A stretch of DNA of 64,000 nucleotides from Polytrichum commune (Eukaryota; Streptophyta; Polytrichopsida; Polytrichales; Polytrichaceae). Below the pieces are notes generated by a model. The model did no database searches and was not told the origin of the DNA. It saw only the letters and a program-made list of their open reading frames with translations. Below, one piece after another: positions 14,001-21,825 of the stretch. The stretch covers positions 42,733,554 to 42,797,553 of the forward strand of contig OX485803.1 of assembly GCA_950295325.1 (NCBI GenBank), in the 5' to 3' direction. Each line of letters starts with the position of its first letter. Position 1 is the stretch's first letter. Position numbers and translations under genes: made by a program.

Positions 14001-14917
14001 TAACAACTTACAATCATCATGCATGTCTTCGCATAACTCAAGTCACCACCTTCATCTTCAATCATCTAGTGACTCATCTCAAACAATCATCCAATAGTCA
14101 ATATAAAATTCATCATCAGCTAGGCTATTTCCTTTCCTTAAGGCTTTAGTCTGCTTTAAACTAACAACACATGCAGATGGTAAAGTCTTACTCTAGTAGG
14201 GTAATCTTTCCTTCTTGGGAAGGTAATGTCTTGGCAGCCTATAGCCTGCCCCTAGTCCTTCCATGTCCTGCGCTGGCAATTAGCCCAACTCTCTCTCTTT
14301 GTGGCTTCCCAGCTAATGGCCAGTACTCTAACGGCACTTGTCCAAGCGATGGCCCCTCTCTGTAATCTCTCTGTCGGCCTCTCTCAATAAAGGCTATTGC
14401 CCTTTCGGCTAGCTACTGAGCAACCTTCAGGGTTCTCTCAGCCCTTTTTCAAAACTGTAGCTATCATCCTTCTTTACTTGGCCAATCGCCTGCACTCACT
14501 GCTTTCGGCCAACTTGCCTAAATCTAAGATCATTGCTCGCTAAGCTTTTGCTTTCTTTTCGACAGGCTGACATCCCCTGCCAATTTTCTTCTTGGACTAA
14601 TTTCTTCGCCACTTTCTGGCTTGCTATTAGATTATTGCCACATATTGGTTTTGTCTTGTTGTTACTCTCAAACATGTCTTGGCCACTCGGCCTCCTCGAC
14701 TTCCCCCGTCTGCGGGAGTACATTGGCCAATAGCCCTCTTAGAATATGGCCTCACTGTTTCTCATGACTCAAGACATCTTTCAACTCTTCGTCATATACT
14801 CAGCCTCTTTAGACGCTTCCCACGACTGAGCCATCTTCTGTCAATAGCCTTTCATGCTTCCTCTCTAATCACTCACTCTTAATCAATCTTGGTTCACTCC
14901 AAAGCAAACTTCTTATT
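11046..14917. other. Anonymous region with a purine/pyrimidine switch
   Basis: No gene recognised. From about 12280 to 13960 the plus strand is markedly purine-rich (GAGA, GGAA, AAGAGA words, including (AG)n at 12756-12782); from about 14030 to 14900 it is pyrimidine-rich. Words such as CTATAG and its variants recur at 11860, 11915, 13030, 13515 and 14240. The methyltransferase element inserted into the pyrimidine-rich part. It may be an old transposon of unknown class. Confidence 0.4.
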
Positions 14918-14922
14918 AGCCT
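14918..14922. repeat. Target-site duplication, left side
   Basis: AGCCT lies immediately outside the left end and recurs at 24784-24788. If the final A of the right LTR is counted as LTR, the duplication is the 4-bp GCCT. Either reading joins the two outer flanks as one former target. Confidence 0.6.
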
Positions 14923-15363
14923 TGTCGTGTAAACTAAGTTTCTCTCTCCAAACTTAAGAAACTAAAATGTCTCCTTACAAAGCTTAAGAAACTCTAAAAT
15001 TCACACACAAGAGTCAAGCTATCTCTCACTCCACGAAGGGAGAATCCAAGAGTGCAAGTGGTGGAGAAAGAATGCAAAGGCTTTACTCATAATCTACTAC
15101 ACCATAGCCATGAGAAAGCAACAACAAGCTCTCTCTCTCTCAAAACACACTCACAAGACTTGACTTGACAACAATGGCAAGTCAAGAGGCCTTCCTCTCC
15201 ATACAACCCCAATCCTATGTGGAGTTCATCCATGGAGTGGATGAACAACTAACTAGGACTCCCAATGGAGTCCGTTATTCATCCCAACACACATGGGCTC
15301 CTAGTGGAGTCCATTTACTCCTAAATTGACGTGACTTAGCCCCCGATGTTACCTCACGTGACA
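14923..15363 (-). repeat. Left LTR (3' LTR of the element)
   Basis: This 441-bp copy starts TGTCGTG and ends CACGTGACA on the plus strand, so in the element's orientation it runs TGTCACGTGAGG to CACGACA, with TG/CA ends and a G-box (CACGTG) at its very start. Positions 14937-15363 match 24358-24784 without gaps and with about four differences. The 17-bp sequence TTGTCGTGTAAACTAAG, which overlaps the outer end (14922-14938), recurs just inside the inner end (15365-15381). A polypurine tract is expected immediately inside but is not seen. Confidence 0.88.
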
Positions 15364-15796
15364 GTTGTCGTGTAAACTAAGATCGTTAAACACAACAGAT
15401 CGAGTGTTGTTGTCAACATCAATTAGCAAAATAAAATAGCAAACTAAAATGCTAAACAACCACCTCTTCAAGTGCCCCCACTAGCAGATAAGGAGCCCCT
15501 CCAATCGGCTAGGAACAAACACACTCATCGGTAGAGTTGTTGAACATGATGAAGTTGTTGCTACATCTATACATATTTAATTGGGTAGTAGTAATCAAAG
15601 GAATTAAACTCGTGATTGACAAAGCAATCCAAGAACTGTAGGCTGGGTGCAATGTGAGCCCCATCCTTAATCGCCTTCAACAATTAATGTTGAATTCTTA
15701 GATAACTCTTTCAATGTGGTCTTAATTCCATAAAATTTCCAACCAACTAAATAACAACTTCGCTACTAAAACATGAGGTAAACATCCACAAAATTC
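15364..15796 (-). other. 3' untranslated part of the retroelement
   Basis: Between the stop after the PHD finger and the 3' LTR. It is AT-rich with no coding signal. It contains the second copy of TTGTCGTGTAAACTAAG (15365-15381) next to the LTR. The purine tract expected just upstream of the 3' LTR is not evident. Confidence 0.6.
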
Positions 15797-15982
15797 TCAA
15801 TCATGACCATTAACGGCCACGGAATGAGAGGCTTTCCAACAACGAGGACAAACCCAATTGCCAGAAGGAAGAGTCAAAATGGGAGGTGTCAAATATGCCA
15901 TGTGCCATCCACGTTGACATTGGTCGCACAATAACATTGTTGCAGCTCCTTTCTTCTCTCCACAAACATAACAAGGGAGATC
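15797..15982 (-). pseudogene. PHD finger at the C-terminus of the integrase polyprotein
   Basis: After the shifted integrase C-terminus (ending ELAVVP) and a TAG at 15983-15985, the same frame encodes a C4HC3-type PHD finger from 15973 to 15839: CYVCGEKKGAATML, then LLCDQCQRGWHM, then LPSGNWVCPRC, and TGA at 15797-15799. Seven of eight zinc ligands are present; the sixth position, normally Cys after HMA, is Tyr (TAT; one G-to-A change from TGT). PHD fingers read histone H3 tails, so the domain could steer integration to particular chromatin. In this copy it is unreachable without suppressing the shift and the stop, and the lost ligand may weaken zinc binding. Confidence 0.85.
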
Positions 15983-16119
15983 CTATGGTACAACCGCCAA
16001 CTCGGAATGCACAGAGCCGTCGATGGGAAGGTGACATGGAGCACAATTCTTTGAATGCTCACGACATTCCCGTCCATCCTTGCCTTCAAGCAATAATATA
16101 CCACTTGGCAAGACATCTT

Positions 16120-17262
16120 TTACCCGCAAAATCGTGCGTCCAGCCTTGACATCCAATGTCGTAGGCGCCTCCTGTTGCAAGTAAACATAATCCCCTTGGA
16201 AAATCTACGAACCTGAGGTCGATAAGCTCCACTGCGGATCCGGGCATACCGTAATGTATCACGATGTTGAGCAATATTTAAGTTCTCCATAGCCATAGGC
16301 ATGGCCTTTTGGAAGAATGTTGCTCGGTCATGAAGACATTGAGCCCAAACATCTGGATCATCCAAGTTTACCACGGGAGCCAATTTCTCTCGCACCGAGC
16401 TAGGTAAAATTGGTTCCCGTCCATACAAGAGTTGGTAAGGACTATAGGATGCCAAAGATGCTTGCCTGCTGAAACGATAACCCATTGCTATCCATGGTAA
16501 CATCAAGTCCCAATCGCGATGGTTGCCATGAAGCAATCCATACTTCCGCAAACCGCGCTTAACTGTCTGAACAACTCGTTCAGCTAAACCATCTGCCTCA
16601 GGGTGATATCTAGAAGTTGTCCGATGATCAATCAAAGCCTTGGTACACAAAGCCTCGAAAGATCCAAGGAATTCTCTCCCTTGATCCGTCAACACCTCTG
16701 CAGGTGCTCCAAACCGTGCCAAAACTCGATCAAGAAATGCCATAGCCGCCAATTCTGAGGAATTTTGGGGAAGAGCCACGAGTTCAATCCACTTACTAAA
16801 ATGCTCCACCATCACAAGCACATACTTGGAACCACGTGGAGTGATAGTAAGCGGTCCGGCAAAATCCAAAGACCAACAATATCCCAAACCCATAATAGGT
16901 AAAGGCTGAAGTTGAGGTGACAGAGTATTAAAACTTGACCTGACCCGGTCACATACTTCACACCAAGAAACATAAGTGGCAACCTGTTGATACATACCAG
17001 TCCAGCAATATTGGTTGCGCAACATAGAGTGCGTCCTTCGCACTCCAAAATGTCCAAGCTCCTCGTGCACTTGCCGCACCAAAGAAACTCTTTGATCTGG
17101 CATTGGAACGATGCGCCTCGTTCCGTTCGGCCACATACGAAATAACAAGCTGTTTGCCCAACGAAACCTTGTTATCCGGTGACTAACTCTATCTCGCTCC
17201 ATAGCAGATAGTCTAAGAGGAAATATCCCTTGTTGAAGTTTGTGCAAGACCGCCTGGTCTTC
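16120..17262 (-). CDS. int: Integrase of the retroelement, frameshifted near its C-terminus
   Basis: Same frame as RT, beyond a TGA. An HHCC zinc-binding N-terminus is visible (ELGHFGVRRTH and WCEVCDRV), then the DDE core: SLDFAGPL, VLTDQGREFLGS and HPEADGLAERVVQTVKRGL, with the second Asp and Glu spaced as in DD35E integrases. It would insert the cDNA. At about 16190-16195, in a GGGG run, the frame is lost: the C-terminal SH3-like part (VYLQQEAPTTLDVKAGRTI, then VKDVLPSGILLLEG) reads on in the next frame from about 16190 to 15986, so the frame ending at 16120 has a false C-terminus. A single-base loss, or a base-call error, in the G run explains this. Confidence 0.92.
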   Translation of the reverse strand, partial: EDQAVLHKLQQGIFPLRLSAMERDRVSHRITRFRWANSLLFRMWPNGTRRIVPMPDQRVSLVRQVHEELGHFGVRRTHSMLRNQYCWTGMYQQVATYVSWCEVCDRVRSSFNTLSPQLQPLPIMGLGYCWSLDFAGPLTITPRGSKYVLVMVEHFSKWIELVALPQNSSELAAMAFLDRVLARFGAPAEVLTDQGREFLGSFEALCTKALIDHRTTSRYHPEADGLAERVVQTVKRGLRKYGLLHGNHRDWDLMLPWIAMGYRFSRQASLASYSPYQLLYGREPILPSSVREKLAPVVNLDDPDVWAQCLHDRATFFQKAMPMAMENLNIAQHRDTLRYARIRSGAYRPQVRRFSKGIMFTCNRRRLRHWMSRLDARFCG

Positions 17263-18702
17263 TCACACATCACTAACAACGAGAGATTTATCAACCTCCT
17301 CATCTTGTTCTTCTACAAGGATCTCAGCAGCCAATCCCAACATCATTGTGAGATATGTGGCAGCATGCCAACCTGGCACTGCCTCCCTATCACAATCTCC
17401 ATGCCACCTGGCTCCAGTTAAATCCTCATCTGAAGGACTTGGATTGCGAGACAATCCGTCTGCATCCAAGTTGGCAATTCCTGCTCGGTGAACAACTTCA
17501 AAATCATATTCTTGAAGTAACAATGCCCACCTAGCAAGTTTCCCGGTGAATTTATCTGATTCCATAAGCCATTTTAAAGGCTGATGATCAATCACCAAAG
17601 TAAACTTTTGCCCATACAAATAAGGTAAAAAATGTGCAATGGCCCAAACGGCTGCCAAGGCCTCGCCTTCATAAGAAGAATAATTAGATTCAGCACTATT
17701 ATTGCTTCTAGATGCATAAGCCACCACATATTTTTTTCCCTCTTCATCTTTCTGTGTCAATACCGCTCCCAATCCCACTGCACTCCAATCCGTGTGCAAT
17801 TGAAAAGCTCTAGACACATCCGGGCGTCGAAGCACTGGCGCTGAACCGAGCCTCTGCTTCAATGTATCAAATGCATGTTGTTGTTCCCGACTCCAAATCC
17901 ATGGTTGGTCTTTCCCCGTGAGAATGGTAAGAGGTTTGGCAATCAAACTAAAGTTTTTGACAAGCCTCCTATAATAATTTGACAATCCTAGAAATGCACG
18001 AAGCCGTGGTACATCACTAGGTGTGGGAATTTTGTACAAAGCATCCACCTTCGCCTGTTGCACACCAAGACCGCCAGGAACAATCATGTGGCCTAAATAG
18101 GGCAATTGATCATGGAAAAACTTACATTTTCCATGATGTAAACGGAGTCCCCACCGTTGAAGTCGTTCAAATACCGCTTGCAAATGTCTCACATGATCCT
18201 GTGGACTATTACTAAAGATGATAACATCATCAATGTAACATCTAGCAAACGGCAAACCAGCCAATAATTGGTCCATCACCCGTTGAAATTCAGCCGGTGC
18301 ATTCTTAAGACCAAATGGCAGAAATTTCCAATGATAAAGTTGATCCTTGCCATCTTTATCAATTCCCCAAAATGCGGTCTTCACCCGATCACCCAACAAC
18401 AAAGGTAATTGGTGATAACCAGACCTCAAATCCAGAGTGCTGAAGATTCTAGAAAATCCCAGTGCATTAAACAACTCCTCCGGCATCGGCATTGGATATC
18501 GATCCGACTTGGTCTTGCGGTTGACTGGACGATAATCACCACACATCCGTTTTTCCGTCCAGTTGCCAAAGATATTCTTCTTTGACGGCATAACCGTGGT
18601 ACAAGCATACTCTCCATTGGAGAGTTCAATCAATTCCGTTGCCAATAACTCTTGACATCGAGTTTGAACACCCAACCTTTCAGAGGTACTAAGTCTGTAC
18701 GG
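17263..18702 (-). CDS. pol: Reverse transcriptase-RNase H of the retroelement
   Basis: About 480 residues. Visible RT blocks: RMCGDYRPVNRKT, FSTLDLRSGYHQLPL (first catalytic Asp), LPFGLKNAPAEFQRVMD, and CYIDDVIIFS, the YxDD active site, around 18225-18240. Then FLGLSNYYRRLVKNF and the connection, and an RNase H with HTDWSAVGLGAVL (Asp), YEGEALAAVWA (Glu) and VIDHQPLKWL (Asp). It would copy element RNA to cDNA and remove the RNA strand. It has no start codon of its own (frame after TAG 18703) and ends at TGA 17263-17265, after which the same frame continues into integrase. Confidence 0.95.
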   Translation of the reverse strand, partial: PYRLSTSERLGVQTRCQELLATELIELSNGEYACTTVMPSKKNIFGNWTEKRMCGDYRPVNRKTKSDRYPMPMPEELFNALGFSRIFSTLDLRSGYHQLPLLLGDRVKTAFWGIDKDGKDQLYHWKFLPFGLKNAPAEFQRVMDQLLAGLPFARCYIDDVIIFSNSPQDHVRHLQAVFERLQRWGLRLHHGKCKFFHDQLPYLGHMIVPGGLGVQQAKVDALYKIPTPSDVPRLRAFLGLSNYYRRLVKNFSLIAKPLTILTGKDQPWIWSREQQHAFDTLKQRLGSAPVLRRPDVSRAFQLHTDWSAVGLGAVLTQKDEEGKKYVVAYASRSNNSAESNYSSYEGEALAAVWAIAHFLPYLYGQKFTLVIDHQPLKWLMESDKFTGKLARWALLLQEYDFEVVHRAGIANLDADGLSRNPSPSDEDLTGARWHGDCDREAVPGWHAATYLTMMLGLAAEILVEEQDEEVDKSLVVSDV

Positions 18703-18939
18703 CTATCTGAAAATAGGGTGGTCGTCCTCGAGTTGAATACGAACAGGTTTACCTTTATATCCTTCAAGATCATGAAGACTAAAGGCAAAACAATTATGGT
18801 AAGAGCAAATAAATGCCCGTACCTTTCGTGCTTCGGCACCAGTAAGCTTTGGCCCCACTTCAATTGGCCAATCGTCAAACTCCGTGGTTTCCTTTTTCAT
18901 AGAAGGATTGCCACTTGGTGCCAGCACAGCCTGTGATCG
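18703..18939 (-). CDS. N-terminal extension of the reverse transcriptase
   Basis: Same frame, between TAG 18940 and TAG 18703. It ends GKPVRIQLEDDHPIFR, and the next frame resumes with PYRLS; together these match the conserved entry into gypsy RT (short strand, HPIxR..PYR). The segment CSYHNCFAFSLHDLEGYKG is the usual pre-RT region of this class. The TAG therefore lies inside the conserved start of the RT domain, where a basic residue is usual. Confidence 0.75.
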   Translation of the reverse strand, partial: RSQAVLAPSGNPSMKKETTEFDDWPIEVGPKLTGAEARKVRAFICSYHNCFAFSLHDLEGYKGKPVRIQLEDDHPIFR

Positions 18940-19281
18940 CTAGTCCGTGGAGAGGGCAACACCTTTGCCCCCATCATCTGTACTTGAATCCAAATGCGTA
19001 TCCTCTCCACTACAATCAGTTTGTGTAGCTAAATAGCTACCCACATATGAAGTATCACCAAAAAATAGAAGTGGAAAAATTTTATGGGCCTCCAACTTCC
19101 CAAACTCTTGGGCCAAAGCCGAAAAAACACGTTGGGCTCGAAGCTCTTCCGCAACATGAAGTTTTAAAGGAAATAATCCCTCGGTGTCATTGACCTCAAT
19201 GTGATCCTTGGATTGCGGCTCCATTGCCCCTTGACCATTGTTCTCTGCCCTCAGAGTAAGCAATTGGTCATCCATACGTTG
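18940..19281 (-). CDS. Linker segment between methyltransferase and RT, no recognised domain
   Basis: Same frame as the methyltransferase, separated only by a TAA (19282-19284), and ended by TAG at 18940-18942. About 113 residues with an ATG at 19275. It is acidic and polar at both ends, with a central LHVAEELRAQRVFSALAQEF and a hydrophobic FPLLFFGDTSYVGSYL. I do not recognise a domain. It may be a spacer with cleavage sites or a lineage-specific domain of this family. Confidence 0.6.
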   Translation of the reverse strand, partial: QRMDDQLLTLRAENNGQGAMEPQSKDHIEVNDTEGLFPLKLHVAEELRAQRVFSALAQEFGKLEAHKIFPLLFFGDTSYVGSYLATQTDCSGEDTHLDSSTDDGGKGVALSTD

Positions 19282-20373
19282 TTAAGCAACAAGACAAATT
19301 CCAATTATCCACACAATGCTGTTAAGATCCATAGCTTGCCCCAATAGGAAACGTCTCTGACCTTCCTCAAGCCCGTGAGCAGCCGTGGTACCTGTAAGAA
19401 AACCCATGGCGCGTTCCCGCTCATCTGCCGTAGGCTCCTCATAAGTTTGGGATTTTGAATCCCAAACCATGCCAGGTCCACGAGATCGAAATGCAAAAGA
19501 CTGTGGATATGTCACAAAAGTAGGTAGTGCACCTTTCGGAATGCCCACCTTATTAAGTAATGCAAATGGCAAGGTGTCATCCTTGGTAACTGCCAAGGAA
19601 ACACGATGATCATCTAAAATGTCATCCACCTTGCGATCCATAAGGCGGGGAATGCGGGCAATCGCCGCTGAAAGCACCCGAGGTGATACCAAGTTGGTCA
19701 AAAACCAACGAGGCCGATGAGCAAAGGATCCCAAAGATGCAGCATCCAGAAATGTTGGAGTATCCAGAATTTGGTTAATGTACTCACCATCCTTCACCAC
19801 TTTGTGCCGGGTATCACCCAATAATGGTACATTTTCGAAAATGTACCCTGGCGGAGTTGATTGGTGGGTAAACCACCATTGCGTCAATTGCGTCAAATCC
19901 GCAAACAAACTAGACCTAGGATCATCCAATCCCTGGCCAGTTCCTGCCCGCGAATTGCCTTGACAAGGCCATCCTGCAAGAATCAAATCCACGTGGCCCA
20001 ACCTTCTCAAATCCTCATCACTAATCATAGTGACATCTTGAGGAAGTTGACCACAACATCCATGAATGGCAGAGGCTGACAATTGTGCGGGGTATCTCAA
20101 CAACAATTGTTGGATGTGGTGTCGGACGGCTCTGTTGGCTGCATACCCATTGTCCACATGAATATATCCCCAAACTGTAATTCCAGCTTCCAACACTGCC
20201 GCCAAACCTGTGCCAATGCCTCCAAAGATCTCCACAAGGACAATACCTTCAGGTGATGGTTGCCAACGAATGGGTTGAGCAAAAGAAAATGAGGATAAAG
20301 TTGGAGGTGCCTCTCCAAGCTCCAAATCCGCTACAATGTGTCGACAATGGTCGGATAACTCCTTAGGAGTTCG
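19282..20373 (-). CDS. C5 cytosine DNA methyltransferase domain inside pol
   Basis: An uninterrupted frame of about 360 residues between the protease and the RT. Numbering from the TTG at 20325 it shows: motif I VEIFGGIGTG (31-40, SAM binding), an acidic HVDNG after the second strand (56-60), motif IV AGWPCQGNS with catalytic Cys121 (codon 19963-19965), motif VI FENV (163-166), motif VIII-like HRPRWF (203-208), a variable stretch (210-300) where the target-recognition region should lie, then ERERAMGF and LLGQAMDLNSI near the C-terminus (motifs IX-X). It would transfer methyl from SAM to cytosine C5. No BAH, PWWP, UBA or chromodomain is seen. Subfamily is unresolved: PCQ is DNMT1/CMT/bacterial-like and the C-terminus is DNMT3-like. 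There is no ATG; it shares the frame of pro and RT and was probably released from a polyprotein. Confidence 0.92.
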   Translation of the reverse strand, partial: RTPKELSDHCRHIVADLELGEAPPTLSSFSFAQPIRWQPSPEGIVLVEIFGGIGTGLAAVLEAGITVWGYIHVDNGYAANRAVRHHIQQLLLRYPAQLSASAIHGCCGQLPQDVTMISDEDLRRLGHVDLILAGWPCQGNSRAGTGQGLDDPRSSLFADLTQLTQWWFTHQSTPPGYIFENVPLLGDTRHKVVKDGEYINQILDTPTFLDAASLGSFAHRPRWFLTNLVSPRVLSAAIARIPRLMDRKVDDILDDHRVSLAVTKDDTLPFALLNKVGIPKGALPTFVTYPQSFAFRSRGPGMVWDSKSQTYEEPTADERERAMGFLTGTTAAHGLEEGQRRFLLGQAMDLNSIVWIIGICLVA

Positions 20374-20412
20374 CTATGGTGGAGGTGGATCCTTGAAATG
20401 TCGAGCATGAAT

Positions 20413-21825
20413 TTAAAAAGATGGTAAAAATTGTTGTTCTGCCGCATTACAAGTGTAGTCCATTGTTTCCTCCAATAAAACTGGAGCACAAGGCAAATCT
20501 GCAACTGAACCGCTGCAACCAAACATTGCCTCCGCAACCATAGTCATAGCAGTGGCTGCAAATGTGACGGGAATAAATACCTTCCTCCCATCTCCAGTGG
20601 ACCATCCCGGTCTAATCCATGCCTCTTCCGTCCAATTATCCAAACCAAAGCCAAGTGGGTAAAGAGCTTGCTGACCAACAAGTATATCATAGTTGGTAGC
20701 ATTAGTAACAACACACTTCATTGACAAATGAGTGTAAGTAGGCCCTGCCCCCACATGAAAAATCAAACGTAGAGGTGCCTTGGTGTAACCTGTTGCACGT
20801 TCAGTGCCCCCTACTGAAGTCACAATAGTGAATGGACAAGGATCCAAGCTTGCTGGCGTCAATCCAAGACTGTCAGCAAGTCCTTTGCCAATCATAACCG
20901 GTTGAGCACCGGAATCCATCATAACTCTCAGTGGTGTAGCACGGATAGTGGGCATATCCGTGCGTGAAACGACAAACAAAGATTTGTCGTTCATCAGCCG
21001 TACAACTCCAGGTTGCAAATTATGCCGTTCGCGAGCAGGCCTTGCAGAAATGTCTGCAAGATATGCCGCTCCCGACGCATAATTCGAAAATGACGTATCC
21101 ACTGCTGAAATTGATGCTGGAGGAATATCAGTTTGCTTACCAAAAGCAATGATCGCCGCATCCGCAAGACTCGCTCGCAAATTGGCTAAGTCCTCCACCT
21201 CCTCAGCCACAGGTACGTCAACCACAGCTTGGGATACTTGAAGGGATGGCAAATCCGCCTTACCTTCTAACATTCTCCCAGCTAAATGAAAAACTGCAGC
21301 AGGCTTGAAATTCGAAGCCATAAACTCCGAACCCGAGAAAATTGACATATGGAGAATTTTATATGCCAATGCCTGCGTAACATCCTTCGAGATGGAATCC
21401 CCATCTCTCAAAGGTACAGGGTTTTTAGCCCCAACAACAGTAGTGTCTACCAATCCAAATGAAAGAGGTAAACGTGTTTGACCAATTTGATCAGCTGGTC
21501 CGGCATGGCGAGGATGTAGCATCTCGTTGCTACCACCACTCGTGGAAGCCACCGCATCTGCCAATGTTTGTGAGCGGGTAGAAGCCGCCGCCACCACCTC
21601 TCCAGCTGCTCCAAACATATACATGTCCGAACCCGAGGTGCCACCACCCACATGCGGCTCATAAATTTGAGCAAAAGATGCAGAAGATTTGAGCTTTTGC
21701 TCAAGCTCTGCCACCTTAGCCCTCAAGACTCTGCTCCCTTGGAGACTTTCCAGTGACATAACTGGCATGCCGCATCTTCGGATGAAGTTGGAAACAATGA
21801 TCCACATCGTGATTAGTGCCACCAC
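20413..21825 (-). CDS. pro: Retropepsin (aspartic protease) segment of pol
   Basis: This 470-residue frame starts inside the 3' end of gag. Its first part (VLRAKVAELEQKL) looks like a short coiled coil that would normally follow the gag knuckles, then a long Ala/Ser-rich region, then a retropepsin-like domain with the active-site motif MMDSGAQPVMI (DSG at 20908-20916). The downstream YDILVGQQALYPLGF matches the second conserved block of gypsy proteases. It would cleave the Gag-Pol polyprotein. The frame ends at TAA (20413-20415), but the same frame continues past it and past a TAG at 20374-20376 into the methyltransferase, so pro and methyltransferase were probably one polyprotein. Confidence 0.85.
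   Translation of the reverse strand: MVALITMWIIVSNFIRRCGMPVMSLESLQGSRVLRAKVAELEQKLKSSASFAQIYEPHVGGGTSGSDMYMFGAAGEVVAAASTRSQTLADAVASTSGGSNEMLHPRHAGPADQIGQTRLPLSFGLVDTTVVGAKNPVPLRDGDSISKDVTQALAYKILHMSIFSGSEFMASNFKPAAVFHLAGRMLEGKADLPSLQVSQAVVDVPVAEEVEDLANLRASLADAAIIAFGKQTDIPPASISAVDTSFSNYASGAAYLADISARPARERHNLQPGVVRLMNDKSLFVVSRTDMPTIRATPLRVMMDSGAQPVMIGKGLADSLGLTPASLDPCPFTIVTSVGGTERATGYTKAPLRLIFHVGAGPTYTHLSMKCVVTNATNYDILVGQQALYPLGFGLDNWTEEAWIRPGWSTGDGRKVFIPVTFAATAMTMVAEAMFGCSGSVADLPCAPVLLEETMDYTCNAAEQQFLPSF

Noticed and set aside
15810-16274. Several short overlapping minus-strand frames after integrase
   Set aside because: They are out-of-frame shadows of the frameshifted integrase C-terminus and PHD finger.
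19282-20373. A host methyltransferase gene interrupted by or neighbouring the retroelement
   Set aside because: It shares the frame of pro and RT, has no start codon or introns, and lies between protease and RT inside the LTRs.
21716-21825. A programmed gag-pro frameshift site
   Set aside because: The frames overlap and differ by +1/-2, but I could not identify a convincing slippery heptamer or pseudoknot; a simple indel is as likely.
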